Made by a program: the position numbers and the translations under genes. A model generated the notes under the pieces. The model was not told the origin of the DNA and made no database searches. It saw nothing but the letters and a program-made list of their open reading frames with translations. A DNA stretch of 46,626 nt, taken from contig JAGOLH010000018.1 in the NCBI GenBank assembly GCA_017994175.1, forward strand, positions 1 through 46,626, read 5' to 3'. Shown in pieces: positions 8,397 through 18,200 of the stretch. This DNA comes from Bacteroidales bacterium. GTDB taxonomy: Bacteria > Bacteroidota > Bacteroidia > Bacteroidales > ML635J-15. The first letter of the stretch is position 1. The number at the start of each line of letters is the position of its first letter.

Positions 8397-9877
8397 CAGC
8401 AAATCCAATTAAACGACTTGCAGGGCAAACGGCTGTTTATGGTTTAAGCAGTATTATTGGGCGACTGCTTAACTATTTGCTGGTACCCATTTATACACGG
8501 TTATTTATTCCTGAGGTTTACGGGGTAGTAACCGAACTCTATGCTTATGTAAGCTTTTTACTCATTTTGTTGACCTATGGTACCGAAACCGGTTATTTCA
8601 GGTTTGCACAGGACAAAGAACGGTTTGCCACAACATACTCTACTCTCCTAAGTAGCCTGGCTGTAAGCTCACTGGCTTTTATCGGACTGATTTCTATTTT
8701 CATTCATCCCATTGCATCGGCAATGCAGTACACGGCACATCCCGAGTACATTATTTGGATGGCAGTAATTGTAGCAATCGATGCGTTTATTTCGATACCG
8801 TTTGCCCGTTTGCGACTCGAAGGCAAAGCGATGAAATTTGCAAGCCTGAAGCTAATCAATATTGCCATCAACATAGCCATGAATCTGTATTTTTTATTGC
8901 TGTGCCCCTATATAGCTTCAAAAAATCCGGAGAGCGTATTCCTTATCATATGGTCACCTGGAATAGGTGTAGGGTATGTGTTTATTTCTAATCTGATTGC
9001 GAATATAGCTACGTTGTTGATGTTCATTCCTTCGTTCATCAAAGTGAAATATAGGTTCGACGGACAGTTGCTAAAACAATTACTGCTCTATTCATTTCCA
9101 CTCTTGATTGCCGGTTTTGCTGGAATGATCAACGAAACCCTCGACAGGATATTGCTAAAGTATTGTTTACCGGATCAGGTAAATGCAATGGAGCAGATTG
9201 GAATTTACGGAGCCAATTACAAACTGGCAATATTAATGACACTGTTTGTTCAAATGTTTCGCTATGCAGCGGATCCTTTCTTTTTTGCTGAAGCGAAAAA
9301 ATCGGACGCAAAGGCAACCTATGCCTTAGTAATGAGATATTTTGTAATTGGTGGACTGTTTCTATTCCTGGGTGTTATGTTATACCTCGATTTTGTGAAG
9401 TATTTTATCGATCCTGAATATCATTCCGGACTTATGGTAGTACCCGTATTGCTCATGGCAAATTTGTTTCTGGGTATGTACTACAATATGTCGATATGGT
9501 ATAAGCTAAACGATAAGACTATCTATGGTGCTTATATTGCAATTATTGGCGCAGTTATAACCATTGTACTTAATGTGGCTCTTATTCCTTTTTTTGGTTT
9601 TATAGGCTCTGCCTGGGCAACATTTATATGCTACCTTGCGATGTTTATTATTTCGTATTTGCTCGGGCAGAAACATTATCCGGTAAAATACCCCGTAAAA
9701 GCCATTTTGCTCTATTTCGGCGTTGCGCTTGTCATATACTTTATCAGCATTGTAATACCCCCAACAACGGTTTTCCTGCATTATGCATTTAACACGGTCC
9801 TTTTTGTTGCATTTGGGATTTTTGTTGTGATTAGGGAAGGCTTGTATAAGAAATATATATTGCCAAAGCTGCGTTAG
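8393..9877 (+). CDS. Oligosaccharide flippase (Wzx-like, MATE/MOP superfamily)
   Basis: The 494-residue inner-membrane protein has around 12-14 predicted helices. The N-terminus 'RLAGQTAVYGLSSIIGRLLNYLLVPIYTRLF', described in pieces, is the hallmark of the polysaccharide biosynthesis/MOP family, with a basic first loop, and 'IYGANYKLAILMTLFVQMFRYAADPFFF' lies in the middle half. Family members flip undecaprenyl-linked sugar units across the inner membrane for O-antigen, capsule or related glycans; MurJ is a distant relative. It is translationally coupled to the acetyltransferase and followed by dut and a sugar nucleotidyltransferase. Because it is not inside a glycosyltransferase cluster it may serve a housekeeping glycolipid rather than a variable O-antigen. 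Substrate unknown. Confidence 0.9.
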   Translation: MTANPIKRLAGQTAVYGLSSIIGRLLNYLLVPIYTRLFIPEVYGVVTELYAYVSFLLILLTYGTETGYFRFAQDKERFATTYSTLLSSLAVSSLAFIGLISIFIHPIASAMQYTAHPEYIIWMAVIVAIDAFISIPFARLRLEGKAMKFASLKLINIAINIAMNLYFLLLCPYIASKNPESVFLIIWSPGIGVGYVFISNLIANIATLLMFIPSFIKVKYRFDGQLLKQLLLYSFPLLIAGFAGMINETLDRILLKYCLPDQVNAMEQIGIYGANYKLAILMTLFVQMFRYAADPFFFAEAKKSDAKATYALVMRYFVIGGLFLFLGVMLYLDFVKYFIDPEYHSGLMVVPVLLMANLFLGMYYNMSIWYKLNDKTIYGAYIAIIGAVITIVLNVALIPFFGFIGSAWATFICYLAMFIISYLLGQKHYPVKYPVKAILLYFGVALVIYFISIVIPPTTVFLHYAFNTVLFVAFGIFVVIREGLYKKYILPKLR

Positions 9878-9927
9878 ATACCGTTTGAATGTTAGAATTT
9901 CCGTAATATTGTAGATTGAACAAATTC

Positions 9928-10377
9928 ATGACAATGGGAAAAGTTAAAGTTAAAATCATTAATAAGTCGAAACATCAGTTACCGACCTATGCAACAGCAC
10001 TTTCTGCAGGAATCGATCTTAGGGCAAACCTTAATGAGCGGGTTGTTTTGAAACCCTTGGAACGCAAACTCATTCCGACGGGTTTGTTTATTGAATTACC
10101 GGAATCGTATGAAGCTCAGATACGGCCTAGAAGCGGACTGGCTATAAAAAAGGGAGTCACCGTATTGAACACTCCTGGAACGATTGATGCTGACTATCGT
10201 GGCGAAGTAATGGTAATCCTTGTGAACTTATCGTCTGAGGAGTTTGTTGTTGAGGATGGAGAACGAATTTGCCAGATGGTAGTAGCCCGGCATGCAACAG
10301 TTGAGTGGGAACAATCCGATATACTGAATCAAACCGAAAGGGGAGATGGTGGTTTTGGACACACCGGAAAAAAATAA
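9928..10377 (+). CDS. dut: Deoxyuridine 5'-triphosphate nucleotidohydrolase (dUTPase)
   Basis: Hydrolyses dUTP to dUMP and pyrophosphate, keeping uracil out of DNA and feeding thymidylate synthesis. All five trimeric-dUTPase motifs are present (numbering from the ATG at 9928, 149 aa): AGIDLR (27-32), RPRSGLA (67-73), [10 protein letters not shown] (84-93) with the catalytic Asp in 'TID', GERICQ (111-116) and the C-terminal [10 protein letters not shown] (138-147) that closes over the substrate. Starts at 9928 and 9934 are both plausible; both give family length. A TTG at 9916 is less likely. There is a 50-bp gap after the flippase gene with only a weak promoter-like TAATATTG, so it may share the upstream transcript. 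Confidence 0.97.
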   Translation: MTMGKVKVKIINKSKHQLPTYATALSAGIDLRANLNERVVLKPLERKLIPTGLFIELPESYEAQIRPRSGLAIKKGVTVLNTPGTIDADYRGEVMVILVNLSSEEFVVEDGERICQMVVARHATVEWEQSDILNQTERGDGGFGHTGKK

Positions 10378-10410
10378 TAAAATGATTTACAGTAATTTAA
10401 AGGAAATACT

Positions 10411-11421
10411 ATGAAAATAATAATACCAATGGCAGGTCTGGGAACTCGTATGAGACCACACACACTCACTGTTAAAAAGCCCCTGATTCCTATTGCCGGG
10501 AAAACTATTGTTCAGCGGCTTGTTGAAGAAATTGCTTCTGTAATTAACCAACCTGTTGAAGAAATTGCTTATGTGATTGGTAGGTTCGGCGAGGAGGTAG
10601 AATCAGAGTTGCGCAGCATCGCTTCAAAAATTGGCGCTAAAGCAAGTATTTATTATCAGGATATTGCGATGGGGACTGGTCATGCGGTTTGGTGCGCTTC
10701 TCCATCACTCAACGGACCACTGGTTGTTGCATTTGCCGACACATTATTCTATGCGGGCTTTAAGTTCGATGCATCAACTGATGGAACTATCTGGGTGCAA
10801 AAGGTTAAAACACCTGAATCGTTTGGCGTGGTTACACTTGATAATAATAACATTATAAACGGTTTTGTAGAAAAACCCAAATCCTTTGTTTCAGATTTGG
10901 CCATTATTGGGATTTATTATTTTAATGACGGCTTAAACCTGCAAAAAGAGCTCCAGCGGCTGATTGACGAGAATATAAAGGGCAATAATGAGTACCAACT
11001 TACCGATGCTCTTGAAAATATGCGCAGAAATGGAATGAAATTCATCCCCGGAGAAGTTGATGAATGGCTCGATTGTGGTAATAAGGATGCTACTGTTTTG
11101 ACAAATCAACGCATTCTTGCCCACGAAAAGGAATCACTAACTCAGGTTGAAAATAATAACATAATAAATTCAGTGATTATTCAGCCTTGTTATCTTGGAC
11201 ACGACGTAAAAATCGAAAACTCTGTAATTGGCCCATATGTTTCAGTAGGCAGAAACACGGTTATTAGCAATTGTATTATCAAAAACTCAATCATTCAGAA
11301 CAATTCTCAGTTAAATGGTGCGTTTTTACATAATAGTATGATTGGAAACGATGTCATTATTGATAAAAGGCCTGATGATTTAAGCGTAGGTGATTTTAAC
11401 CAGATACGGAAGAATTCATGA
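10411..11421 (+). CDS. Sugar-phosphate nucleotidyltransferase with left-handed beta-helix tail
   Basis: The 336-residue enzyme has the nucleotidyltransferase start 'MKIIIPMAGLGTRMRPHT' (residues 1-18; G-x-G-T-R binds the NTP phosphates) and 'KPLIPIAGKTI'. 'VAFADTLFY' carries the metal-binding Asp, and 'NGFVEKPK' is the conserved sugar-binding stretch. Residues about 245-325 contain hexapeptide-like repeats with Ile/Val spacing (left-handed beta-helix). It would make an NDP-sugar from a sugar-1-phosphate and NTP; whether the product is UDP-, dTDP- or GDP-sugar cannot be told. No acetyltransferase signature of full GlmU is seen and the tail is short. The stop TGA (11419-11421) overlaps the ATG of the TPR lipoprotein (11418), so the two are translated in coupled fashion. 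Confidence 0.88.
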   Translation: MKIIIPMAGLGTRMRPHTLTVKKPLIPIAGKTIVQRLVEEIASVINQPVEEIAYVIGRFGEEVESELRSIASKIGAKASIYYQDIAMGTGHAVWCASPSLNGPLVVAFADTLFYAGFKFDASTDGTIWVQKVKTPESFGVVTLDNNNIINGFVEKPKSFVSDLAIIGIYYFNDGLNLQKELQRLIDENIKGNNEYQLTDALENMRRNGMKFIPGEVDEWLDCGNKDATVLTNQRILAHEKESLTQVENNNIINSVIIQPCYLGHDVKIENSVIGPYVSVGRNTVISNCIIKNSIIQNNSQLNGAFLHNSMIGNDVIIDKRPDDLSVGDFNQIRKNS

Positions 11422-13145
11422 ACAAAAACCTGACAGCATATATAGTTTTAGTAATTACTGCCTTACTTTTGTATTCGTGTAAAACAATGGAGAAATCACC
11501 CGTTGCTAAGGGTAAAGATAATACCAGTTATTTTGCCTTTAAGAGCGAGCTTCTCGATGGTGTTCGAAATAAAATGACAGGTAACTATGATGCTGCCCTT
11601 GATAACTTTTCGCGGGCATCACGGTGGGATCCGAAGCAGGCAGTAAGCTATTACGAAATGGCAACTGTATTGGCAATCAAGAACGATTACCCAGCAGCAC
11701 TGGAATATTGTAAATTGGCAACCGGTCTGTCGAAAAACAACTATTATTACACACTGCTGCTTGCAAGTTTGTATCAGGCCAATGCCATGTCTAAAGAAGC
11801 CGCCGAAACGTATGATGAGGTTATCCGCCTGAAACCTTCTATCCCCGATAACTATTTCTCGCAATCATCAATTTATCTTTCGGTTTCTGACCCTAAAAAA
11901 GCTCTTCAAAGTCTTGATAAAGCGGAAGAATATTTTGGTGTAACACATGAAATAAATTCCGAGAAGTACGATATTGCTGTAACATCCCGGAATTATCCTG
12001 TAGCACTGAAAGAAATAAACAAACTTATTGAAGCCTACCCCAAGGAAAGCATTTATTACGCAATGCTGGCAGAATTATATAAAGTCATGGGAAAAACTGC
12101 CAATGTTGCCGAGGTATATCAAATGCTGGAAGGTATGGATGTCCGCAATGGGATGGTCCTTGTTTCGCTGGCTGAATATTACAGCTCGCAGGGTAACAAC
12201 GAAAAAGCATTTGCTATTTTGGAGAAAGCATTTGCGCTTGATGACTTTGATATGGATTCTAAAATTCAAATCTTGTTCAACCTGATAGTACCTACCGAAA
12301 ATGATGTGATGCTTACCGAAAAAGTGTACCGGCTTCTTGAAATTCTGGTTCTAAAATATCCCGATGAACCTAAAGTGCATACCATATATGGCGATTACCT
12401 GGTTAGGGATAGACGGTGGGAAGAGGCGCAATCTCGGTTCAATTTTGTGCTAAAAAACGAAAAGTCGCACTACGAAATTTGGGAGCAGGCATTGCTCATC
12501 GACAATCAGATAAAAGACTGGACTTCGATGTATGACAGGAGTAACGAAGCATTGCAGTATTTCCCGATGCAGGTTACTCTGTATGTTTTTAATACTGAAG
12601 CAGCAATGCAATTGAGTAAATATAGCGAAGCAGTAATGGCTGCTGAGTCAGGATTGCGATTTGCAGCAGGGAATGATGATATCAAACTCGATTTCTATAT
12701 TTACCTTGGAGAAGCATATCATAAAACTAATCAGCATGAACTGTCGGATTCTGCATTTGAAAATGCATTGAAGCTTGACTCTCAAAATACTTTTGTTCTC
12801 AACAATTACAGCTATTATCTGTCGCTGCGAAATGAAAGGGTTGACAAAGCTCTTCAATTATCGGAAAACCTGATGCTGCTCGAATCGGAAAATGCCAATT
12901 TCATCGATACACATGCATGGGCATTGTTCCGCAATCAAAAATATAACGATGCTCTGATTTACATTGAAAAAGCTGTGATTATCGATGGTGAAAAGAATCC
13001 GAATATTCTCGAACATTACGGCGATATTCTTTCTAAAACCGGAAAAACCGAAAAGGCAGTTCAATGCTGGAAAAAAGCAAAAGAAATGGGTTCAGGATCG
13101 AAAACCATTGATTTGAAAATCGAAAAACAGCAATACACCGAATGA
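11418..13145 (+). CDS. Tetratricopeptide-repeat lipoprotein (575 aa)
   Basis: A type II signal peptide ends in the lipobox LLYS-C21, so the mature protein should be a lipoprotein anchored in the outer or inner membrane. From about residue 55 to the end it is built of TPR-like helical pairs, recognisable in 'GNYDAALDNFSRASRWDPKQ', 'PAALEYCKLATGLSKNN', 'KEAAETYDEVIRLKPS' and the final 'KTEKAVQCWKKAKEMGSG'. Such solenoids hold protein partners. Stop/start ATGA overlaps link it to the nucleotidyltransferase before it and the DUF4292 lipoprotein after it, so the three products are probably made in fixed proportion. It recalls TPR lipoproteins such as PorW of T9SS in general build, but I see no specific motif to make that assignment. 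Confidence 0.85.
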   Translation: MNKNLTAYIVLVITALLLYSCKTMEKSPVAKGKDNTSYFAFKSELLDGVRNKMTGNYDAALDNFSRASRWDPKQAVSYYEMATVLAIKNDYPAALEYCKLATGLSKNNYYYTLLLASLYQANAMSKEAAETYDEVIRLKPSIPDNYFSQSSIYLSVSDPKKALQSLDKAEEYFGVTHEINSEKYDIAVTSRNYPVALKEINKLIEAYPKESIYYAMLAELYKVMGKTANVAEVYQMLEGMDVRNGMVLVSLAEYYSSQGNNEKAFAILEKAFALDDFDMDSKIQILFNLIVPTENDVMLTEKVYRLLEILVLKYPDEPKVHTIYGDYLVRDRRWEEAQSRFNFVLKNEKSHYEIWEQALLIDNQIKDWTSMYDRSNEALQYFPMQVTLYVFNTEAAMQLSKYSEAVMAAESGLRFAAGNDDIKLDFYIYLGEAYHKTNQHELSDSAFENALKLDSQNTFVLNNYSYYLSLRNERVDKALQLSENLMLLESENANFIDTHAWALFRNQKYNDALIYIEKAVIIDGEKNPNILEHYGDILSKTGKTEKAVQCWKKAKEMGSGSKTIDLKIEKQQYTE

Positions 13146-14047
13146 GAGGAAAGGCACTTGTTAAATTAGTTTTACTGATAGTCCCACTTTTTTTAGGTGT
13201 TGGTTGTAGCAAGGTGTTTTATACAGGTGGGATAAAAAACAACTACAAACCCGTTAAGCTTTTTCAGAAAATCAGTGAAAGCGAGATTCAGTATCATACG
13301 TTTATGCTGAAAGCTGACTGCGAGTTCGAAGTGAACGGGCAAAGCCAGTCATTTCAGTTAAATGCTCGTATTCAGAAGGACAGTGTTGTTTGGCTATCGA
13401 TGAAAATGCTTGGAGTTGAAGGGATGCGCGTGCAATGCCTGAAGGATAGTTTGTATATTGTCGATAGGATAAACAATCAATGGTCGGTCGCAGCATACGA
13501 AGACCTTAACAATGTCTTCAGTATGGAGTTGTGTTATCAATTCATTCAGGCTGTTATTACGAATACGTTCTTTTTTTACCCCCCTACATCCGATACTCTG
13601 AAAACGCTTCACGATTTTGATAATTGTAAAGATACTTTGAATTATTGTATGAGTTCAGGTGGTTGGAAGCGGTATCAACGATATATTTCAGACAGCACAG
13701 GGTCCAGACGCAACGAAAATCGACCGGGAAGATACAACCCCGAAAGGTATCACGATAATGAGCAAGAAGCGGGTGAAGCATCGATTTTTCAGGTGATAAA
13801 GGTGTATCCCGAAATATTTAAAATTGCTTATGTGTTGATTGACAATTATATGAATGGTCAAACTATGGAAATTTCTTATGAAGAGCCTCGATTGTTTGGT
13901 ACAAACTTTTTCCCCGGTAAAATTCGCATTTGGCTCGATTCTCCTGAAACAGAAATAATTTTAAACATCGAAACCGAACGTATTGAAGTGGATATCGATC
14001 AGCGATATCCTTTCAAAATACCTTCGAATTACGAAAGAATGAAATAA
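13142..14047 (+). CDS. DUF4292-family lipoprotein
   Basis: The 301-residue protein has a lipobox LGVG-C22 after a hydrophobic signal. The body is beta-rich with 'ECEFEVNGQSQSFQLNARIQKDSVVWLSMKMLGVEGMRVQCLKDSLYIVDR' type strands (pieces at residues about 58-110), matching the DUF4292 family, which is LolA/LolB-like in fold and usually 200-300 residues. This suggests binding of acyl chains or lipoproteins in the periplasm, though no function has been shown to my knowledge. A charged insertion rich in Arg, Asn and Glu lies around residues 180-215. It is translationally coupled to the TPR lipoprotein by an ATGA overlap and followed 30 bp later by the EnvC-like gene. Confidence 0.82.
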   Translation: MRGKALVKLVLLIVPLFLGVGCSKVFYTGGIKNNYKPVKLFQKISESEIQYHTFMLKADCEFEVNGQSQSFQLNARIQKDSVVWLSMKMLGVEGMRVQCLKDSLYIVDRINNQWSVAAYEDLNNVFSMELCYQFIQAVITNTFFFYPPTSDTLKTLHDFDNCKDTLNYCMSSGGWKRYQRYISDSTGSRRNENRPGRYNPERYHDNEQEAGEASIFQVIKVYPEIFKIAYVLIDNYMNGQTMEISYEEPRLFGTNFFPGKIRIWLDSPETEIILNIETERIEVDIDQRYPFKIPSNYERMK

Positions 14048-14077
14048 TAGTATTAATTTAGAGAGTTGTTATTTAAT

Positions 14078-15286
14078 ATGATAAAACGAATTCCAATAGC
14101 AAAAGCGGGCATTTTTTTAATGCTTTTCTGCCTCATGGCTTCCGTAACTTTTTCGCAATCGCGAAAGGAGCTCGAGAACAAAAAGAAGAAAGTGCTTCAG
14201 GATATCGATTATACAAATAAACTTCTCAAAGAAAATGAAGCAAAAAAGGTTGACTCTTACAACAATTTATTGCTGATAAACAAAAAGGTTGAATCACGAC
14301 AGGAATTGATTTTAAGCATTGGCGAAGAATTGGCTATAATTGATGAACATATCGACGACAACAAAATGGTTCTTGATTTGATGCAGGAAGATTTGAAACG
14401 GCTCAAGGATGAGTATGCCGAAATGATTTATTTTGCATATAAAAACAGGAATACTTATAGCAGTATTATGTTTATCCTTTCATCGGAAGATTTTAATCAG
14501 GCCTATCGAAGACTGATGTACCTGCAGCAATATTCCGACTACCGTAAACGACAGGTGCTGGCTATTCAATCAACCCAACTCATGATTGAAAATCAGATAG
14601 CAAAACTCGATGCTCTGAAAGCAGAGAAGCAAGCCCTGCTGGGCGAGAAAAATGCTGAAAAGGAGCAATTAAAGGAGGAACAACAACAGCAGTCAAAAAC
14701 GCTGAATAAATACAAAAACAAAGAAGCCGAGCTTAAGAAACAGCTTAAGAAACAGCAGGAAAGTGCTGCACAGCTACAGCGTGAAATCGAAAAAATGATA
14801 GCAGAAGAAGTAAATAAGTCGTCGGGTGGGAAGTCAAATACCTATGTGCTTACTCCTTCCGAAAAGCTGGTGTCAACGAACTTTGCAAATAATAAGGGAA
14901 AACTTCCTTGGCCTGTTGAAAGGGGTGTAATAGTTTCTTCGTTTGGCAAACACGCCCATCCGGTTCTCGAAAATGTTACCATCGATAATGCGGGTATCGA
15001 TATCAGCACTACTGAAGGAGCTGTTGTAAGGGCAGTTTTCGAAGGCGAGGTTAGGCGGGTATTTACGTTGCCTGGTGCTCAGAATGCTGTAATCATAAGG
15101 CATGGAAATTATCTGTCGGTATATACACATATCGCTAAGGTGTATGTAAATACCGGAGACAAAGTAACAACTAAGCAAGCAATAGGTTCGGTTTATACCG
15201 ATAAGGAAGAGAATAAAACTATCGTTCACCTCGAAATATGGTACGAAAGCTCAAAGCAAAACCCGGCTTCGTGGCTGGCAAAATAG
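14078..15286 (+). CDS. EnvC-like murein hydrolase activator (coiled coil plus degenerate LytM/M23 domain)
   Basis: Residues 1-26 are a signal peptide (cleavage after FSQ). Residues about 28-250 form a long coiled coil, ending in Lys/Gln/Glu-rich heptads, and residues 275-402 form an M23/LytM domain. The zinc site is broken: the family His in H-x-G-x-D is replaced at N304-A-G-I-D308, and the first His of H-x-H is Ile (I382-V-H384), while H351 and H384 remain. E. coli EnvC is also inactive and instead activates amidases at the septum, so an activator role is inferred. The ATG at 14078 is chosen over a TTG at 14066 because it gives a clean signal peptide. It precedes the DUF4175 gene by 6 nt. 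Confidence 0.9.
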   Translation: MIKRIPIAKAGIFLMLFCLMASVTFSQSRKELENKKKKVLQDIDYTNKLLKENEAKKVDSYNNLLLINKKVESRQELILSIGEELAIIDEHIDDNKMVLDLMQEDLKRLKDEYAEMIYFAYKNRNTYSSIMFILSSEDFNQAYRRLMYLQQYSDYRKRQVLAIQSTQLMIENQIAKLDALKAEKQALLGEKNAEKEQLKEEQQQQSKTLNKYKNKEAELKKQLKKQQESAAQLQREIEKMIAEEVNKSSGGKSNTYVLTPSEKLVSTNFANNKGKLPWPVERGVIVSSFGKHAHPVLENVTIDNAGIDISTTEGAVVRAVFEGEVRRVFTLPGAQNAVIIRHGNYLSVYTHIAKVYVNTGDKVTTKQAIGSVYTDKEENKTIVHLEIWYESSKQNPASWLAK

Positions 15287-15292
15287 CGCAAA

Positions 15293-18200
15293 ATGGAAAA
15301 GCTGGTTAGTGATATTATTCTTAAGATTGAAGGCTTCATCAAGAAGTACTACACGAATAGTATTATTAAAGGACTTATTCTTGCTTTTTCAATCAGTGGA
15401 TTGTATTACCTGATAATTGTACTTGCAGAGTATTTCGGACATTTTACGGTGGCTATTCGGACCCTTGCCTTTTATACCGGTATAATATTGTTTAGCATTG
15501 TTTGGATCTATTATATTATTATTCCACTCATTAAGCTAATCGGTATCGGTAAACGAATTTCGTACAAGCAGGCTTCGGTAATACTGGGTACTCATTTCCC
15601 TGAAATCGGCGATAAGTTGCAGAATACTCTTGAATTGGCAGAGCTTATCAAGCACAACCCGGATGCGAGTGACCTGATTTTGGCAAGCATTGCACAACGA
15701 AAAATGCTGATAAGTCCGATTCCTTTCCGCAACGCTGTACAATATCGTAAAAATGTTACATACCTTAAATATTTGTTGCCGGTTGCGGCAGTTTTTGTGG
15801 TACTTCTCATTTTATGGCCTTCTATTATCAGTGAGGGAACTCAACGAATAGTAAGGCATAGCCAGGAATTCGTTTTACCCCCTCCTTTTAGCCTCAATAT
15901 CGATAGCGATACGCTTCTTGTTAAAAAAGGCACCGATTTCAATGTTAAAGTGCAGGTGGAAGGGAATGTGGTTCCTGCAGAAGTTTATATACACATTGGC
16001 AGCAACAGGTACGTAATGAAGAAAGACAACCCGAGAGAGTTTTCCTATGTTATTCGCAACCTGAACAATAACATTCTTATTCATGCCAGTTCAGGTGATA
16101 TTATTTCAGGTACTGTTGAGCTAAAAGTATTGCCATCACCAGCTATATTGAATTTTTCACTGAATGTTGTTCCACCCGCATATACCGGAATTGAACAGAA
16201 ACTGTACACCAACACAGGAGACGTGTCAGTACCCTGCGGGTCGGAGTTGATTTGGCAGTTTGGTACTGCAAACATTAATACAATGAATATGCTGGTCAAC
16301 GATAGCATCGAAATTGCCGGAGAGAGAAATAACAATACATTTTCGTTCCGGAGGAAAATTATTCAACCTCTGAAGTATAATATGCTGGCATCGAATGAGT
16401 ATTTTAAAAATCAGGAAAATGTGGCATATACCATTAATGTTATCCCTGATGTTTACCCGGGGATAAGCGTTAAGCAGGTACAGGACAGCGTTGACCTGAA
16501 TATATTTTTCTTTAGTGGTACAATTGATGATGATTATGGGTTTAACAGCCTCAGTTTTCACTACAAGACCGATAGTCTTCATGTTGCATCATTGCCTGTT
16601 GGCAGAGGGGTTACGACTCAGAATTTTTACTATGCTTTCGATTTTTCGGGCATCAACATTCCCGGCAACTCAGTAACTTATTATTTTGAAGTTGGCGACA
16701 ACGATGCTGTGCATGGTAGCAAAAAGACACGCTCAACCAGTTTTCAGTTTACGGTACCCACTATCGAAGAAATTGAATCAAAAACTGAGGAAGCCAATAA
16801 AAGCATTGCCTCTAAGATGGATCAGGCTAAAAGGCTTGCCAATGAGATTCAGCGCGACATAAATAATCTTCAACGGCGGATGATGAACGAAAACCTTTCG
16901 GAATGGGAACGCAATCAGATGATGAACGAAATACTCGAAAAACAAAAAGAACTTGAACAGCTGGCAAACGAAATTGTGGAAGAGCAAAAAAAATCGAACC
17001 AGTATAAGAATACATTTAACGATAAAGAAAACTTGCTAGAAAAGCAAAAACAGATTGAAGAATTACTAACCCAATTGATGGATGAAGAAATGATGAAGCT
17101 GATTGAGGAACTGCAAAAACTAATGCAGGAATTCGATCAGGATAAATTTAACGAATTGGCCAACGATTTAAATCAGAATTACGAAGAGCTCTCAAAGCAA
17201 ATGGATCAGGATTTGGAACTCCTTAAAAGGATGGAGGTGGAGGAAAGAATGGAAAATACCATCGATAAAATGGATCAGTTGGCAGAAGACCAGGAACAAC
17301 TTGCTGAAGAAACGGAGAATAAAGAGCTGAGCAATGATGAACTCCTTAAAAAGCAACAGGAACAAATGCAGCGTTTCGAAGACCTGCAGAAGGAATATGA
17401 AAACACCCTCGAAAAAAACAATCAATTGAAAGAGCCTTTTCAAATGGATGACTTTTCGAAGGATTTCGAAGAAATTAGCAATCAAATGCAGCAATCAGAA
17501 CAGAATTTGAACGAAAATAAAAACAACAAAGCCTCGAAAAGCCAGCAGCAAAGCTCACAACAGATGCAGTCGCTTAGTGCGAAAATGCAAAATATGATGG
17601 ACAGCAATATGCAACAGCAGGCTGCAGAAAACCTGGATGATTTGAGGCAAATACTCGATAATTTGATTTCGTTCAGCTTCAGCCAGGAAAAACTGATTAA
17701 CGAAATTAATGGTGTCGGAACCAGAAGCCCTCGGTATCGCGATATTATAGCGGAACAAAAGAAAATCGGCGATGATTTCAATATCATTCGCGATTCTCTT
17801 GATGCGTTGGCAATGCGCATGCCCGAAGTAAACGCGATTGTTAAAAAGGAAGTAAATACAATTTTTCGTAAACTTGATGATATTATGTCCGGTTTCTCTG
17901 AACTCGGTACACAAAATATTACCACCAACCAACAGCTTGTTATGACATCGGCCAACAACCTTGCATTACTATTGGAGGAGCTTATGAAAGCTATGCAGCA
18001 ACAAATGTCGATGCAAATGTGCGGCAATCAGAATTGCAGCAAACCCAACAACAGTTCGCAACCCCAGATGGGTCAGCTTCGCGACTTGCAGAAAGGGATG
18101 AAACAACAGATACAGCAAATGATTGATCAGATGAAACAAGGAGGTGATAGCCCGGCACAAAAGGAGCAAATGAATAAGAATCTGGCAAAAATGCTTGCAC

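Noticed and set aside
9884-9911. Possible promoter TTTG-n16-TAATATTG before dut
   Set aside because: The -7 box has a mismatch in the TTTG core and the spacing is short; dut can be served by the upstream operon transcript.
14731-14754. Tandem 12-base repeat CTTAAGAAACAG in the EnvC-like gene
   Set aside because: It encodes repeated LKKQ heptad parts of the coiled coil and is explained by the protein sequence, not by a mobile or regulatory repeat.
17482-18027. 181-residue open frame on the minus strand inside the DUF4175 gene
   Set aside because: It is an antisense shadow of the Gln/Met-rich coiled coil: CAG/CAA/ATG codons read backwards seldom give stops. It has no start context or family resemblance.
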